Assembly: GCF_030246865.1 (NCBI RefSeq)
Contig: NZ_CP126738.1
Coordinates: forward strand, 1,984,001 to 2,048,000
DNA from: Microbacterium sp. zg-B96
GTDB lineage: Bacteria; Actinomycetota; Actinomycetes; Actinomycetales; Microbacteriaceae
DNA: 64,000 nt
Direction of reading: 5' to 3'
Shown here: one piece after another, positions 63,963 through 64,000 of the stretch
Numbering within the stretch: position 1 is the stretch's first letter
Layout of the letters: each line of letters opens with the position of its first letter
Notes under the pieces: generated by a model
Told to the model about the DNA's origin: nothing
Database searches by the model: none
The model's input: only the letters and a program-made list of their open reading frames with translations
Position numbers and translations under genes: made by a program

Positions 63963-64000
63963 AGCGCGGCGCCGTCATCGCAGTCGCCGCGGCAGGCGCC
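63959..64000 (+). CDS. 5' end of a possible secreted or membrane protein
   Basis: Only 14 codons are in the window (MKRGAVIAVAAAGA), which look like the start of a signal peptide or membrane helix. GTG at 63959 overlaps the previous stop (GTGA), and TACGGT at 63947-63952 ends 6 nt before it. The gene cannot be identified. Confidence 0.55.
   Translation, partial: MKRGAVIAVAAAGA

Overview
The window is 64 kb of GC-rich chromosome from an actinobacterium, most likely a Microbacteriaceae member close to Microbacterium. This is inferred from GC-rich third positions, frequent GTG starts, very many leaderless genes, actinobacterial DUF families (DUF3618, DUF4166, DUF4245, DUF4307), a CsoR-type copper operon, and the gene order on the right side. 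I saw no rRNA, tRNA, CRISPR array, transposase or integrase. No stretch longer than 300 bases lacks a gene.

Layout. 1-10.7 kb: the end of an unknown gene, an ABC exporter divergent from a small acidic protein and an MFS exporter, a tiny Cys/Gly-rich peptide, a DJ-1/PfpI protein, a zinc alcohol dehydrogenase with a clear promoter, a PLP sulfur-amino-acid enzyme divergent from its Lrp-type regulator, and a copZ-copA-csoR operon with two CsoR-like operators. 10.8-22.5 kb: fadD, a three-gene envelope/stress operon (DUF3618, holin-like), SRPBCC and DUF4166 genes, an orphan cytochrome oxidase subunit I, a GIY-YIG-like protein, cardiolipin synthase with an AI-2E family permease, and small membrane genes. 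22.7-39.4 kb is accessory in character. It holds a two-component system whose kinase contains a degenerate internal copy of itself, a one-domain LysR-type protein, an ABC-F protein, a LuxR regulator fused to a nucleophile-less hydrolase, a methyltransferase, glutaminase, an APC permease, a 41-bp tandem palindromic repeat, a TetR/DUF4386 pair with two operators, and a lipoprotein gene in a ~0.6 kb insert at the 3' end of ychF. 39.4-64 kb is core: ychF, rmuC, glpX, fba, ispH, xseA-xseB, DUF4245, carbonic anhydrase, fumC, a two-component system, phoH-like, uppS, trhA/hemolysin III, DUF4307, greA, ilvA and a YcaQ-like protein. From memory this resembles the ychF-ispH-xseAB-glpX-fum-phoH2-uppS-greA neighbourhood of mycobacteria, but without mca.

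Three signals run through the window. First, over 30 genes have a hexamer of form NANNNT (usually TANNNT or CANNNT) ending 6-8 nt, nearly always 6 nt, before the start codon and often no Shine-Dalgarno sequence, which indicates leaderless transcription and helped choose starts. Second, GGATGCC and its reverse complement GGCATCC are strongly over-represented in genes and between them. Third, many neighbouring genes on one strand overlap by GTGA or ATGA, which implies translational coupling.
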